A stretch of 64,000 bases of DNA from Anniella stebbinsi (GCA_029215795.1 JARDYH010000003.1:69869609-69933608); one strand, 5' to 3'. Shown: positions 1 through 12,625, counted from the first letter of the stretch. Numbers and translations are program-made. Notes: generated from the sequence alone by a model not told the origin.

Positions 1-1587
1 GCAGTCCATAATAATAATTCATTTTTATAATTCTGTAATCTAGTATAATATGGCTCTATATATTGATCCTTAGGCCTACAATACAGAAAACATCCTTACA
101 TAAGTGCTAGAGTATATGTGCATGTATTTCAAATTGAGCTGGAGGCAACTTCTGAAGCGGACTTAATTTGGGGGGTGATGGTGGCTTTTTGCGAAAAATT
201 CATGTCCACTTTTGGAAAGGGAATCTGGAAGTCCTGGGAACATGTGGTTTAAACTTTTTTTCTATCACAATGGGAATGAACCGTTGGAAAGCTGCAATAT
301 AGATGGAGGTTATAGTTATCTTTATATCCGTGCCTTTATGACATCCACAGCCATCACACCGATCTCTACTCCCATATCAGTCCTATTTGTATATCTTGTA
401 GGAACAGAACTGATCAAAAGTAAATCTAAATTTAAAAGGAATGGAATTTGGAGTGAAATTTTGGAGTTTAAAAGAACTCATTCTCCAGACTGAAGGGTCA
501 GCTTTTAAATTTTAAAATAGGCCAGCATAGTTTTTAATCCTGTTGTGTTCGGATGTAGGAAGGAAATAATAATAAATTAAGGAATGTATTAATAGTATTT
601 ATTTTTTGGATCCAAATGCCTCCAGGAAGCAGAGATTTTATATGGTGTCATAATTTAGCAACTGTACTGACTAGCAAATTTCAAATAACACACTGAAAAG
701 GAGTAGTGTGTGATGCGGGTTTCTCATCAAGTTATTCTACTAAATACTTGTTTTTATGTATCATTAATACACTGCTTATGAAGAGAGACTACTAGTGCTA
801 ATGCCTGAAGGGAAGACTGTATGAATATGCAAATAACAATTTCAGTAATTCCATTTCTTTTTGAATATCAATTTGATAGATGTTTTGCTAAATATTCCCA
901 TTTCATGCTTTCCACTACACATGCGGAAAACAACAGAGATTGACAACTGTCCAGTAAATAACGTATGGCTGGAAATATATTTTCCATTAGGCTCGACACT
1001 AGGAAACACTAAATGAATGAAATCCATGTTGCTTGTGTTTTCACCAAGGGGAGGAGGGTGCAGCTGCGGGGTTTGGAGTAAATTCAGCTTTGCCAACATA
1101 TATTCATAGGCTGAATTTTGCTCAAGAGACAGCAACATTCATATTCCTAAATGGGAAGAATTCGGAGATTGAATGGCTCTCACTAGGAGGGTTCTTAACA
1201 CTTGTAGTAAAACAAACAGAAATGATGAGAGGCAGTAACTGAGCTTCGAAATCAGCATGCATGCTTTTCGTTGCTAGTATGTTCAGAAAACCTGAGCATG
1301 TCCTAGAAGGAAACATAATAAATAGATTTTTGTTTTGTTTCATTTTGTTTCATTGGCTGGAGATGGAATGGGGCTAAAGTAAGGATGGCTATTTGGTCAA
1401 CTGCAAAAGAGAGGAAATGCATCAGGAAAAAGAGGATGCAGATTTGCATAAAATTTGCATAAAATAATTTATATGTATAGATGCAAATTTCAAAAGAATT
1501 GTCATTTAAATAGAAATACAAGATATTTTGGCATAGCAGGGAAGACTGACCAAGTGATCTGTGTGCCTGCTCAGTCCACTGACCAGA
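1..1587. other. non-coding, no recognised feature
   Basis: AT-rich sequence with no repeat family I can name and no open frame with a recognisable domain. The open frames here are short, overlap on both strands and lack splice-site support. Confidence 0.5.
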
Positions 1588-2102
1588 GGCTCATCTACAC
1601 CTCAGGGTGTAGTGGGAGGGAGGGAGAGGATTGCAGACTTACCTGCTTCCGCGATCATCCCCCAGCGTCTATACGGCTATGTAACATCCTGGAAGGGAAG
1701 AGGGACATTGTGGGTGACATTTGTTTTTTTTTAAGAGGAGCCTGGTTGCATGGTGAAAAAGTAAGTAACCCCCTGCTACCAAACTCCGCGCCCAACCCCT
1801 CCCCATCCCAGGGATGGTGAAAGTGTTGCCCCCCACCCCCATGGGCACAGAGCCACCCCACGCAGCTCCATGACCATTTGAGGACTCAGGAGCCCATGCC
1901 ACACTAGGGGTGGTCCTCGGGGTTATCCCAGGACAACGGAAAAACTGGGACATCGCTGGTTTCAGTTATCCCGGGGAAAGTCTCTGGTCATCCCCAGTTG
2001 TCCCCGGGATCCCCTGTGCATCATTTATAGAGACAACCCCGAGATAATCCCGATCTAGAGATAACTAGATAATGGGATAACTGCATGGTGTAGACATGGC
2101 CC
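1588..2102. mobile_element. non-autonomous DNA transposon, family D copy 1
   Basis: About 515 bp bounded by GGCTCATCTACACC at the left and the near-inverse GGTGTAGACATGGCCC at the right. The interior has a G-rich stretch after the left end, a CCGCGATC motif, and paired CCCGGGAT/ATCCC words before the right end. The same order recurs at 6,194-6,669, reversed at 18,924-19,356, and at 35,697-36,293, which shows a dispersed family. No transposase is encoded and no target-site duplication is clear, so the superfamily is unresolved (hAT or Harbinger are possible). Confidence 0.65.
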
Positions 2103-2679
2103 AGGTGCTGTTGATAGGCAACTTCAAGGCTCCTGCTCTCGCTTCTTACAGTTCTTCTTTAAACTAGACTTGTATTGTACAGCCCTTAAAATTGAGGATG
2201 CCTTCAAATAGAGGACTGCCCTCTGTAAAGTAGGGCAGATAGCCACCCTAGGTAGAACTGAACATATGAGCTAAGTGTGTACATGACCATAGCCACTTCA
2301 TTTAGACCACTTTGTTACACTGCCTCTTAAAAGATAGTCAGAAATCAGGACAGAGCTCTTTCTGTTATGATAAAAAAAAATATTACCAAAGATTAAGTCA
2401 GCATCAATTACTATAATTGATCAATCAATTACAGCAGAAGGGAAAACAAGGGTGTTTGAAGATGGTGACGTTTTTCTGTGTCTGATCTCATTGACCCAGG
2501 AGCAGGATAGACATTGACTGGCATAGAGATTCAAGCTGGAAGTAAAAGATTCTTCCCTATACCCATGTGCCCTCTGCACTGCTGGCTTGAGTTGAAAAAT
2601 TGAAATTTTGGGAAACTTTGAAAAAACATGTTAGGAATTTTTCTTTCTTTCAGAGTGGTGATCGAAATAATTATTAATG

Positions 2680-2740
<61 letters not shown>
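2680..2740. repeat. compound (TA)n(TG)n microsatellite
   Basis: About 13 TA units run directly into about 16 TG units. This is a simple sequence repeat, and the open frame across it on the minus strand is spurious. Confidence 0.97.
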
Positions 2741-3313
2741 GGCAACCAATTTAGACTGCTCCAAATCTTTTAGATCCAAATGTAATGACTTTAGTGATTA
2801 TAGCTTTGCTTCCACACTCTTAGGACTTGATGTTGGAAAGACACTTTTAAATATGACCAAATACAAAACATCTTCATGTATTTAGTCTAGGAGTGCATTT
2901 GGACATGTGCCAAACAGATTATTCCTGCAACAGGGTAGCAGGTCCCTTGGTGTAACACAGCATCTGACTTCTCTTGCTTGTCACTTGGCCATGATTCTTC
3001 CATCTTCTGCATCAAATGAAAAATAGTAATGAATGTTTGAGAATTCACACATCTAATTCAGAGAGGAGGGGAAGTAACACGTAAAAGAGCAGAGGAGCTT
3101 GTTTCAGTTGATTCTGTTTTCTGAAGTCCACAAGAAGATCAAAGTGAAAGTTCAGAATCAGAAGCTCTGAATTTTTCAGGCACTGATTCTGATCAGAGAA
3201 ATAAATATCAATTATGCAAGTATTTTCAGTGTTGTATTATTTACTAAGTTGGAGTGGGAAATAAATAAATATGGGACGACAAGAGTAGTTTTTCTAGCGA
3301 TACAGTGACACAT

Positions 3314-3402
3314 GCAGTCCAAACCTATGGATGCTTACTCAGAAAGAAATTTCACTGAATTCAGTGGTGCTTACACACAACTGAACGTACCTAGGATTCC
3401 AG
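3314..3402. repeat. short palindromic MITE, family P
   Basis: Degenerate copy of an about 85-bp fold-back repeat. The core is TACTCAGAA-GTAAGTCCCA followed by its near inverse TGGGACTTAC, flanked by CTGCAATCCTA/TAGGATT-type ends. Other copies lie at 3,880-3,970, 25,807-25,887, 32,100-32,182, 56,234-56,300 and, half, 63,361-63,413. The recurring palindromic design suggests a very small DNA-transposon derivative. Confidence 0.5.
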
Positions 3403-3879
3403 TTTTACTGTGCATTAAAACTGTAAACTATTAAAGAGTTCATTGTTACTGTCAAGTTCAATTGAGTCAAATTTATTGCTTCTCCTTATAGGGGTGTTTA
3501 TTTTCTGAGTGCTTTTTTAACATAAATTTCTGCTCGATAAATCTAAGGTCTAAATGCTGGCCACATTTCAAAGAATTGCTTTAGGGACATCCAAGGCGTG
3601 GGCATGCCTATGGCATTTCTTTCTTTTCTTTGAATGGCAGACCCCAATGCCATATCACAAACTGCTTTTAACACAGTTTCAAAAGATATTTGCAAGAGGA
3701 GAAGCTATTTGAGAAACGCAACCTTTGAGTATATAGAACTAACTCTTTTTTGGACCCGGCCTACTTTTTATAAGCCCGGGTAATAAAACTTTCCTTTTGA
3801 TTACTTGCAATGTTCGTTGTTTCTGTTTTCAAGTTTTATTTTATTCCTATCTTACCTAAATGGAAGACCTAAGATGGCA

Positions 3880-3970
3880 TGCAGCATTAATTATGCATGT
3901 TCACTCAGAAATAAGACCCACTGTATTCTATGGTGCTTACTCTCTAGTAAGCGGGTTTAGGATTGCAGCC
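3880..3970. repeat. short palindromic MITE, family P
   Basis: Copy with CACTCAGAAATAAGACCCA, an inverted partner around GGTGCTTACT, and the typical end GGATTGCAGCC. It is diverged, hence old. Confidence 0.55.
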
Positions 3971-4909
3971 TTAAAGTACAGCAGCTTGCAGCTGCAGCTC
4001 TAAATACATTCTCTTTCCAATGGCTTCAATATTTACATTTCAATCCTCACTTTTTCCTGGGACCACATTTCCCCATTTCCCCCCTCATGGCTGTGGGTTG
4101 CTCAGTTCAATGTTTTATGTAATTTCTTAGCATGAGAGAAAAAAAGGATATAGTACTAACTTCTGTTTTGAATATCACTGGTGGTGTAGAAGAAAGGGAC
4201 TCCTTTTTACTATGTAAGCACCCTTTCTTTTTTTTTTTGCCAGTCCTGCAAAACTGACAGAAATATTAGCAAAATGTAATATTCAGAATGCTATTGTGAA
4301 TATGTAAGACGTGCTTTCATACCACCTCCACCCAGGGTAGCAGGGACCATAAGAATAAATCCATCACTAAAACTACCCCACTGTGCTAAAGGTCAACATA
4401 GATCCTTAGGGGTGAAGTGGCACTTGCCTATCAAAATGCTAAAAACCAAGAGGTGAAAGAAATCAAGTGCAACCATTATCCATTTCAGAATATGAAGCAT
4501 TCAAATTCCAGTGTATCAAGCTCATGCTCTGATACCCAGAACAGAATGGCACAGCATGGCTCCATTCCTTGACAAAGAGAGGAAGAATAATGGAAAATAA
4601 TGCAAAGTTAGCCTCTTCTTGTTAAAATCTGTCACATTCTAGTGGTTGTCTTCTATCACAGCGCAGATATAATGGCATTTTAATCTTAGTGTATGGTTAA
4701 GAAAAAACCTAATCTAATAATTTGCCAAATTTTGCCAATGCATGAATGTTTGCACACAGCACATCTGTCAGTTGTATCGTGTGAAAAAAGTAAGCAATAG
4801 AGAGCTATTAAAATAGCTACAACAAAATTCTCAAGCTAAAATCCTTCCAGAGACACATATGGAAGAATAATAATATTGCTCTGCAACATTTCATTGCGGA
4901 ATAAACAAA

Positions 4910-5049
4910 GAGCTTATCTACACACGCAGGATATAACACTTTAAACACGTTTTGAAAACTGTATATGGAGTGTGTCCTGGGCCCGAATAGTTGTCACTAC
5001 TGTTATAAACCGTTTTAAACCGTTTTAAACCAGCAGTGTAGATAGGCTC
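4910..5049. mobile_element. 140-bp fold-back MITE, family F
   Basis: Starts GAGCTTATCTACAC and ends in the near-exact inverse GTGTAGATAGGCTC. The interior contains ACTGTATATGGAGTGTGTCC and a duplicated AAACCGTTTT near the right end. Relatives lie at 15,608-15,700, 21,500-21,650 and 43,108-43,177. The immediate flanks share only AAA, compatible with a 3-bp target-site duplication but not proof. Confidence 0.7.
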
Positions 5050-5661
5050 AAAGCATAGGTATTTTTTATCTAAACATAGAATTGAAGAATATCTTTACGA
5101 TCTTACCATGTTTAAGCAAGCAAATGCAAATCACCTGAAATATTCCTATAAGATCATTCAGGACTAAGTATCTTGCTCACATACTATACAAGATGGCACA
5201 GCGATAGTTAGGAGTACTTATTCCAAGGAAAACTCCTGAACAGAAAGGTGCCAGCCCCGGGTACCTGGCTTGAGATCCCTTTCCCCTCATGCTGCAGGGA
5301 GACAGACAGGATGAGAGGACACATTACAATGTTACATTGTCTGCACCTGCTCAGAGGAATTTCAAGCCTACTTTTTCTTCATGGTGCCTGTGCATGCACA
5401 CACATAGGTTCTGTGCTAGAGCAGAGTGCTTGAGCCGCTGCAAAAACATATTAGAGAACTTTCTATGTCGAGTTCCTACTCATCAGTGAGGTAAGGAACT
5501 CCTACTTTTTTTTTAACTGCTTCCCATTTTTCAAACTCTACCTGATTCATTGGTACAGGTGTTTTTTTGGCCTGTGTTTTGGTTTTATAATGTTGCTGGT
5601 GTGGCAGCAAACTGCCAATACAGATTGACAATTGTCTTCTGCTTTGGAGAGGAGCTCAAAC
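5050..5661. other. non-coding, no recognised feature
   Basis: No repeat family recognised and no supported coding potential. Confidence 0.45.
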
Positions 5662-6135
5662 CAGGGCTGGCCTTACAATTAAGCAGGAGGAAGTGGGACC
5701 AGCAGGTGATGCAGGCTGGAAAGAGCGGCAAATTTTTCTGCCCTCACCACCCAAAGGGCTGCTGCTACTTGGCCAGCCACTCCCTCTCTCCCTTCGCCTC
5801 CAACGTCTCCCTCTCCAGCTGCCTGCTTGCAGCCACCCAGCAGTGACAGCTCCTTCTCCCTCCCCTGGCCGGCAGTTCCCACCTTTTGCCTAGTGTGGCA
5901 GAATGTCCCAGCTGGCTGACGAAGGAAGGAGAAGCCGCCCTATGAGAGCAGGCAGAAGGGAACTGCATTCCCCACCAAGGCATTGGAGGGAGTTGCCAGG
6001 AGCTGGGAGCCACCATTGCCGCCATGCAAGATCAGGGAGGGGGAGGCATGGGGAGAAGAAGCAGGGTGGGGGAGGCAGCAGCGGCGGCAGCTCGCTTGAA
6101 GCGGCAACTTCGGTTGGGCCTGGCCTGGCACAAAA
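5662..6135. mobile_element. GC-rich probable hAT-type fragment
   Basis: Starts CAGGGCTGGCC, a hAT-like terminus, and continues as a GC-rich, CpG-containing block with GGCGGCAG words. The right terminus is not resolved, and no 8-bp duplication of the left flank GCTCAAAC is found downstream. Several overlapping open frames exist here only because GC-rich DNA has few stops. A small CpG island is an alternative reading. Confidence 0.35.
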
Positions 6136-6193
6136 TTATGTCCTGCTGCTTTCACTATGCTCAACATCTCATGCTGCAGCAACCTTAGTCTTT

Positions 6194-6669
6194 GGGCTCA
6201 TCTACACCTAAGGGTGTAGAGGGAGGGAGGGTGGAGGATCACAGACTTACATGCTTCCATGATCCTCCCCCAGCATCTAGACTGCCACATGATGTCCTGG
6301 AAGGGAAGAGGGATGTTGCGGGCATCACAAGTGCCATTTCTTCCCTGAAGAGGAGCCATGCAGCCCCGATCTGCCGTAAAAGGTAAGAAAAAAACCTGTC
6401 CAACCCCCCATGCCATTCCAGGGATGGCAAAATTGCTGCCCCCCATGAACTCGGGGATGGCTCCATGCCCATTTCAGGCCCTAGGATGCTGCACCATGCC
6501 AGCCGCGGTCCTCGGGATGGTTGCAGGATTGTGGAAAAGCCAGGATATCCCCGATTTCCGTTATCCCAGGCTAGTACCCAAGTCATCCCTGGTTGATCCC
6601 GGGATCCCCTGTGCGTCATATGGACACACAGGGATGACCTAGGGATAAATGTCTGGTGTAAACATGGCC
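6194..6669. mobile_element. non-autonomous DNA transposon, family D copy 2
   Basis: Left end GGGCTCATCTACACC, right end GGTGTAAACATGGCC. The interior order is the same as copy 1: G-rich purine tract, GGAAGGGAAGAGGGA, CCATTCCAGGGATGG, CGGGATCCCCTG. No target-site duplication is evident. Confidence 0.65.
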
Positions 6670-6887
6670 TTCATGTGTTCCTGTGTGCAGGGTGTTTACT
6701 TATAGGCAAAGCAACCAATCAGAATGGTGATACACCCTTGGGGTAGGAAATAAAACAGCCTACTCTTTCCATCAATGATCCGGTGTTTCAGCTGGTCCAG
6801 TTTGATGCTCTATACCAGTGGCTTTCCCTATGCTTTCCACTTTGCTGCAGGTAGCTAAAGACTTCTGGAACAAACTTTGTCCTACAG

Positions 6888-7099
6888 AATGTGGTGTTGT
6901 GGTTAGAGTGTTTGAGTCAGGAGATCCAGGTTCTAGTCCCCATTCGTCCATGGAATCTCTCTGTCGCAAACTCTTAGCTCAACCTACCCCATAGTGTTGC
7001 TGCTGTTAGGATAAAAATGGGGAGGAGGCGACTTATGTATGCCACCTTGGGTTCCTTGGAGGAAAAAAGATGGGATATAAATGCAATAAATAATAATAC
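6888..7099 (+). mobile_element. tRNA-derived SINE
   Basis: The 5' part has Pol III promoter-like boxes: A-box-like GTGGTTAGAGTG and B-box GGTTCTAGTCC at the expected spacing. The body follows, then a 3' end CCACCTTGGGTTCC...GGGATATAAATGCAATAAATAATAATA with an AATA-type tail. The same 3' end occurs at 56,300-56,455 and, on the minus strand, at 17,493-17,750. The family is a common squamate type; the exact name is not assigned. Confidence 0.85.
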
Positions 7100-7668
7100 A
7101 TCTTTAGAACACAGAACTAGAGAATATGTACAACTTACCACAAGAGGAGTGATCTTTCCTCTTTAGAGACCAGATTTCCCAATTAGATCATGTTTAAGTT
7201 ATCTTAGGGCAAGGAGAAACAGAGCAGTCTGCTCCCACAGACAGGAAGGGTATAAAATTAGATGTAAGGGGCAGAAAGTTTTGTTCCACTGCATTCTTGC
7301 CTTTTGCATTGCTAATTATCAGGTTCACATGTTGCAGTACAAGTACTTCCTGCAGGAGATGTTCACCTTTCATTACTTTTGATGAAGATCAAGTACCCTT
7401 TTTTTACTTAGCACGTTTTAGGACAGAGAGCTGAAAATGACTGAGGCCCACCAGTCACAAAATGGTAAAGGATGGAGGTGGAGTTTGGCATAATCAGCTG
7501 ACAATTGCTGATGTTTTATATAGTTATATAATCCCTCTTTGAACATTGCTATTTCCTTCTAGCAGGGAAGTCCATAATCCAGTTTCCTTCAAGTTAAGTA
7601 CAGCCATTGGCTCTAAGGTATCAGTACTCCACCTTCCCATTTCTGGGAAGAATTTGCTGATTCAGAGG

Positions 7669-7676
7669 CTCTAAGT
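7669..7676. repeat. 8-bp target-site duplication, left copy
   Basis: CTCTAAGT, repeated exactly at 8,450-8,457, flanking the hAT element between. Confidence 0.8.
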
Positions 7677-8449
7677 CTGGTTTTCCAACGTGTGCCCATG
7701 TTGGTGCCCACTCTGTCGGCAGCCATCGGTTCCCTGCCTCTCTTCATTTTAATTATTTTTCTTAAGAGTATTTAAAGAAATGACTCAGGGGTTATCATGT
7801 TGCAAAGCAAAATGCTGTCCTCCAGTATCATCTTTATTTGGGTTCAAAAAGTGGTTTTCTGTTTTGGAGCTCCAAACCCCACCACTGCCTTATACTTAGG
7901 GACTTCTCCACATCCGTTTCCCCCCCCCCACCCCACAACCTTACCAGGGCTTCTGCTTCCAGATTCTTTGAAGGATTAAGATGCGTTCCTTCGCACACAC
8001 TTCCTCCCCCCCCCCCCGAGAATTGGCTTTATCTGCAAGTTCTATATGTTTCTTTATACAGCCTCTAGATATCACTGTTGTTGTAGCACTACTTCTGCTG
8101 CACAGACAACTTCTAACTTCTTTTTATTACTTTATTATCTCCCTTTCAAATAAAGCTATGGAAATGGTCGGAAAGCATGGGAAAGGCGCTAGAGGATGAC
8201 GATGTAATGTAAAGAACCCACAAACTTTTGTGAGCAACCAATCTCAATTGCAGGATAAAAGCCCCATGTGGAGAAGCTTTTGATTCTTGGGCTAGTTACT
8301 TTTCTATTAGTTTCACTAGTTAACCTCTTGGGAAACGGGTGTTTTGTGACTGGTGATGCCCACCATGGCAGCCATTTTGTGAGAGTACCCAAAACGTTCC
8401 CTCAGAATCCCAAATGTGCCCACCAATGCAAAAAGGATAGGTATCCCTG
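7677..8449. mobile_element. hAT-type non-autonomous element with perfect 8-bp TSD
   Basis: The 773-bp segment lies between two exact CTCTAAGT octamers. The left end CTGGTTTTCC and the inverse of the right end (CAGGGATACC) are weakly matching hAT-like termini. Both subterminal regions carry GTGCCCA/TGGGCAC words in inverted orientation. The interior contains C-runs at 7,921 and 8,007 and no transposase domain. The 8-bp duplication is the hallmark of hAT integration. The short open frames inside are not conserved proteins. Confidence 0.75.
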
Positions 8450-8457
8450 CTCTAAGT
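8450..8457. repeat. 8-bp target-site duplication, right copy
   Basis: CTCTAAGT, identical to 7,669-7,676. Confidence 0.8.
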
Positions 8458-8844
8458 AGAGAAAACTGTATATTGTTTTTCTCTTCACCCCTACCCACAT
8501 TCCTTTCAAAGTCTTCTTACTCATCTCCTGTCATTTCTCCTCTCCTTCTTCTTTCACACTTAACTTGTACGCAATCCCCAACTGCCAGTTTCTTTAATTT
8601 CTCCCTCCTGCTACTTTTACATTCACTTTCTCCGATAACAGCTTATGTCTCTTATCCCCTTTCCCGTTATTTATTATTATTTAAAAAAATATTAGCCTTG
8701 CTCTCCAAGTAATTCTTGCTGCCACAACTGCTTATGCTGTATGCATGGTCCAACCACGGCACAAGGTGATCAAGCAAATAGGTACTGAGCAGTGGGGAGT
8801 ATTGACGGCCACCTGAAGGTGGTTGAAACCCACTGATGGGTCCC

Positions 8845-9146
8845 GGCCCACAGTTTGAATGATCTCCCCGATGAAGCCTGCCTGGCACCAACATTGCTAT
8901 CTTTTTGGCACCAGGTCAATACTTTTCTCTTTTCCCCGGCATTTGGCAATATTTGATGAGTTTTAATCCCTCCCAGATTTGTTTTACTGTTTGGCTGATT
9001 GCTCACTCAAAGTTGTTTTTAGATGTATGTTGTCTCTGTGTATACTGTCTGCTGGGTGCTTTTTATGTTTTAAATTTTTTCATATTGTTTTTAATGTTTT
9101 TATTCTTTGTAAACTGCCCAGAGAGCTTTGGCTGTATAGAAATGTA
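8845..9146 (+). mobile_element. L2-like LINE 3' end
   Basis: 5'-truncated. It begins in the sequence that in better copies encodes the last residues of the reverse-transcriptase ORF (the LWNDLPDEA...APTLL region), here frameshifted. It continues through a T-rich 3' UTR to the hallmark GTAAACTGCCCAGAGAGCTT...ATAGAAATGTAA, then an ATT tail. The same 3' end recurs about ten times in the window. Confidence 0.8.

Positions 9147-9180
<34 letters not shown>
9146..9180 (+). repeat. (ATT)n tail microsatellite of the L2-like LINE
   Basis: About 11 ATT units follow directly on the LINE 3' end, as expected for an expanded LINE tail repeat. Confidence 0.95.
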
Positions 9181-10839
9181 GCTGCAGAATGAAACCAGGG
9201 GAGGGAATATTGTAGATGTATGGAAGGCGCAGTCGTTCTTTTCAGCACATCCAAGTGTACATCTGGCATCAGCTAATGTGTCCATGCTCACTGTTGCATG
9301 CACAGATACATTTGGCTATCTGGCCCAGATGTACGTTTTGCCTGAGAGACAAGAGCTCTTGGGGTTCATAGCTTGCACAAGCTCTCCTCGCCAATATGAT
9401 CCTTAATATGTACGACTCCTACATCTCATAGAATGACTTCTTTGGGAAGGTCTTTCTGTGCTTGAATGCAAGAACGAGTAGGTGGCCTACGTTATGCCTT
9501 TCATTGTGCGAGGCTGCTTATTAAAATGTTTGCTGTGAACAGCTCTGGATATGTATTTGGGAAATCATTGTTTGAACAAAGTTGGTTTTGACAAACCTGT
9601 TCTTTGCACTGCAGGAGCAGGGTATAACACTGTTTGCTGGGTTTGACCCATCACTTTCACACACACACACATAACCGTAGCAGGATGAGAATGTTCTAAC
9701 CATGTGGGAAGGGCAGAATGGGTCTTTTTACACTAAGCACCCTGCGGGAGTGAAATGGGAATATAATTGTAGTCTACCTGAGAGGGCTGTCACGAGAAGA
9801 AACCCAATGAAGTTTCTAAACTATTTTGAAAATTAAAAGTGCTACTATGTCAGCAGGGAGTGTATAATAACAACTGATAGCATGCTGTCCTGGAATTTTG
9901 TTTTCCAAGCTGAGTCTACTAATGTCTATATAGAATCTTCTTATTTCTAAATGCACACCAGGACTTCGTTCAGTTTGTTGTGATTGACTCCTTGTTTCAG
10001 GCAGGGGTGGGGCAGGTGGTTTCAGGATGACATTTTCTTTACTATTCCATAGCTTACAGTTGTAGATAATGTTTTAATAAAGGGTATTTCGAGGTGGGGA
10101 TAGAAAAGGAAAAGAAATATATGTTTCGATAAAATTATTACTTCAATTAAATTCCATCAAAATGTCACTGTTGTTATGTGCTTAAAAAGCTTCTGCAGCT
10201 CTATTATTAAGTGATAAAGGATTATAATTTGATAAAAATGGATACTAAAATGACTGATTTTTAAAAGTGCGCTTCAATAAAATTCAGCATAAAAATTCAA
10301 AGCAAAATGTAAAAAAGGATTTTCTTTATTATTTTAAATCTACACATTTTTAAATATTTCAGTGTGTGAGTGTTATATTAAAGTACAATAGTGCCCTGCA
10401 TATTTCTGAGCGTTCATCATTCATTTATTATGACTTCTTATAGTCCATGCTTTTAGTACCATGTATCTGTACTATGATGGTACAGGATGCAATCCATAAA
10501 GTGGCAGTGTTGCACATCTTCCATTCATTTCAATTGGACTGTGTTTAGGGGATGGTATGTTACCTGCCTGTCCCTTATAAACTCAACTTCATCATTTCAA
10601 AACAAATGATCCAATCCAACTAATACAATCATTATCAAACCAGATACCTATCTGCACTTGGATATATTGTACTGGCTGTACAAAAGCCACCCAGATGTGG
10701 GATCTCGTAGAATTTAGCAACAGTATCGTTATACCATGCCAGTAAGTATCTGAAGGTCTTGTGCAATTTGCAATTGTGTGTAATTATGAATAGTGTGGAA
10801 AGATTTCGCAGGTCATTCTCTCTCTCTCTCTCTCTTTCC

Positions 10840-10879
<40 letters not shown>

Positions 10880-11751
10880 GACCTTGAACTTGGGGCCATC
10901 TAATGAAATTATTAGCAGTCACGTCAGCAAGGAATAGTTCATTGTCAGAAGATGTGATGATGGTCACCTGCTTAGATAGCTATAAAAAGGATGGATCAAA
11001 TAAATTCATGAAGAATAGGCCTATCTCTGGCTATTTGCCATGACAATTGATGTATCTTCTGTTAGAAGAAATGTAACTTAATGCTGGAAACATGAAATGT
11101 GTCTCTCCATTTTCTTTGTGAACTTTTCAGTAGCATTTGTTTGGCCTCTTTTACAGACAAGAATTCTGGACAAGATGGACCTTTGACCAGATCCAGCATA
11201 GGGAATAAGCACTTTATCAGTGGTTGCACCTCTGCAACCCTGCTGACTTCATAATTCTCTCGGTTAGGACTAGTGTTTCACTGGTGTGTGTATGTGTGTG
11301 TGGAATAGTTTTCCTTCCATAACAAATTATTGTGCCTAGACGAATACATGGTCATAACAGCATACTGTTGAATTATTCTAGAATCATATTTCTAGAATCG
11401 TATTCTGAAATTTCTCCACCTTTAGGTTCCACACGTTCTTGAGATATCAAGTTCCAAACACTCTTTTCCAACTCCCTATGCACCCCATGCCTCCACAGCC
11501 CGCCCATTCAGTCCACAGCCATTTCCCTTTCCCTTAAATATTGAGACGGACCTGTTAAAAATGTCCCAAATGTGAGTGAAGGTATAAGCTGGCTTTGAAG
11601 AATATGCACATTACAGCAGGGGTGATTTCTTATTCAGGACAGGAGATAGTACCTTCCTGCCTACCTCCTACAGCCTCTCTCTCCTGACCCTAGACACTCT
11701 CCTGCAAGTCACTTGCATTGAGCAGCTCCTTCATCTTCATCTCAAAGCAAG
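9181..11751. other. non-coding, mostly single-copy-looking sequence
   Basis: No named repeat apart from small CA and TC tracts. Part of it (about 10,080-10,360) is AT-rich, repeat-free and homeodomain-site-like (several AATTA/TAATT words), which could be a conserved non-coding element. That cannot be shown from one sequence. Confidence 0.4.
10815..10879. repeat. compound (TC)n(AC)n microsatellite
   Basis: About 25 TC units with one TTTCCC interruption, then about seven AC units. Confidence 0.96.
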
Positions 11752-12108
11752 GTCCCCTCTACAAGAATTTGGTTTGATGCCTGGTTGTCCGATTATGCGT
11801 ATCTTCTCACAATTGCTTTTATGGCAAATCACTATACGCAGGAGGCGGTTAAGCGCCTAACTGGCTGCCTTACCAGTTGTATGAAACACGCTTTAGAGGT
11901 GTTTAATGTGGAGAATCGCTTGTTTACATGGTCATAAGGCGCTTTAACTGCCGCGGTAAATTAAAACTCGCTATTTAACATGCATTCGATAATGCGCATA
12001 ATCGGACAGAAAAAGCGTCTCAGTCCTCGATTTGCGCTCCGCTCTTGTAGAGGTCAGATTTTTAATGCATCTTGAAAGAGCTTTAAATCGCTCTTGTAGA
12101 GGCACCCC
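11752..12108. mobile_element. nested fold-back element with CTCTACAAGA ends
   Basis: The outer ends GTCCCCTCTACAAGA and, inverted, GGGGTGCCTCTACAAGA form terminal inverted repeats. A second perfect 14-bp inverted pair, TGTCCGATTATGCG, lies at 11,786-11,799 and 11,995-12,008. The terminal word GCTCTTGTAGAGG also occurs directly repeated at 12,042-12,054 and 12,090-12,102. The interior is CpG-rich (GGCGG, GCCGCGG, GCGCC) relative to its AT-rich neighbours. No coding sequence. The flanks share only AAG, so the superfamily is open. Confidence 0.65.
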
Positions 12109-12471
12109 AAGTCATGAAGTCACGTCAACCTTGGCTACTGGTTGCTGCGCTCACATTCATGCTTGGCTATAGTGCTCTTTCCTCTATGGTGTAGCTTGCC
12201 TCCTCAAGACACCCACCTTGCCGTTACTGCACATGCTCAGACTTCTCCATAGGTGTGTTCCCTAGATGTCTAGGTATATTCCATAGCATTCCATCAAGTC
12301 TATTCTGCCTGATTTCCTCAGTTTTGTCCTGATTGGTTTCCAAAACAACAATTAGTTTGCTGATTAACGTAATGGGACATTTATAAATGATACTTGGTTA
12401 ATTTTAATCCTTGGTTAATTTTACAATGTTTAAAAATGTTTTAAATGATTTTTTTTGTTTCTTTTTTCAAC

Positions 12472-12625
12472 CTGGTGGCTGGGGTGCACTGCAAAGCCAA
12501 GCATCAACCTCCAATGTTATTTCCAAAGCCTGGGTGAATCTCACATGAACACTTGAGTATTCTCAAGAAATATAAATGACAGCTGGAGGCCAGTGCTTGG
12601 CTTTGCAGAACACCCCAGTGACCAG
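12472..12625. mobile_element. 154-bp palindromic MITE
   Basis: The left arm CTGGTGGCTGGGGTG...CTGCAAAGCCAAGCA is matched by the inverse of the right arm, CTGGTCACTGGGGTG...CTGCAAAGCCAAGCA. About 45 bp of each arm pair with few mismatches. No coding potential and no clear duplication. Confidence 0.75.

Larger units (their letters stand above)
2741..4909. other. non-coding stretch with two short palindromic MITE relics
   Basis: Mostly unrecognised AT-rich sequence. It holds two family P relics, described separately. Nothing else is supported. Confidence 0.5.

Noticed and set aside
5662..6135. CpG-island promoter
   Set aside because: CpG content is moderate, the block begins with a hAT-like tip, and no exon or transcription start signal is associated. 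Cannot be excluded without methylation or transcript data.
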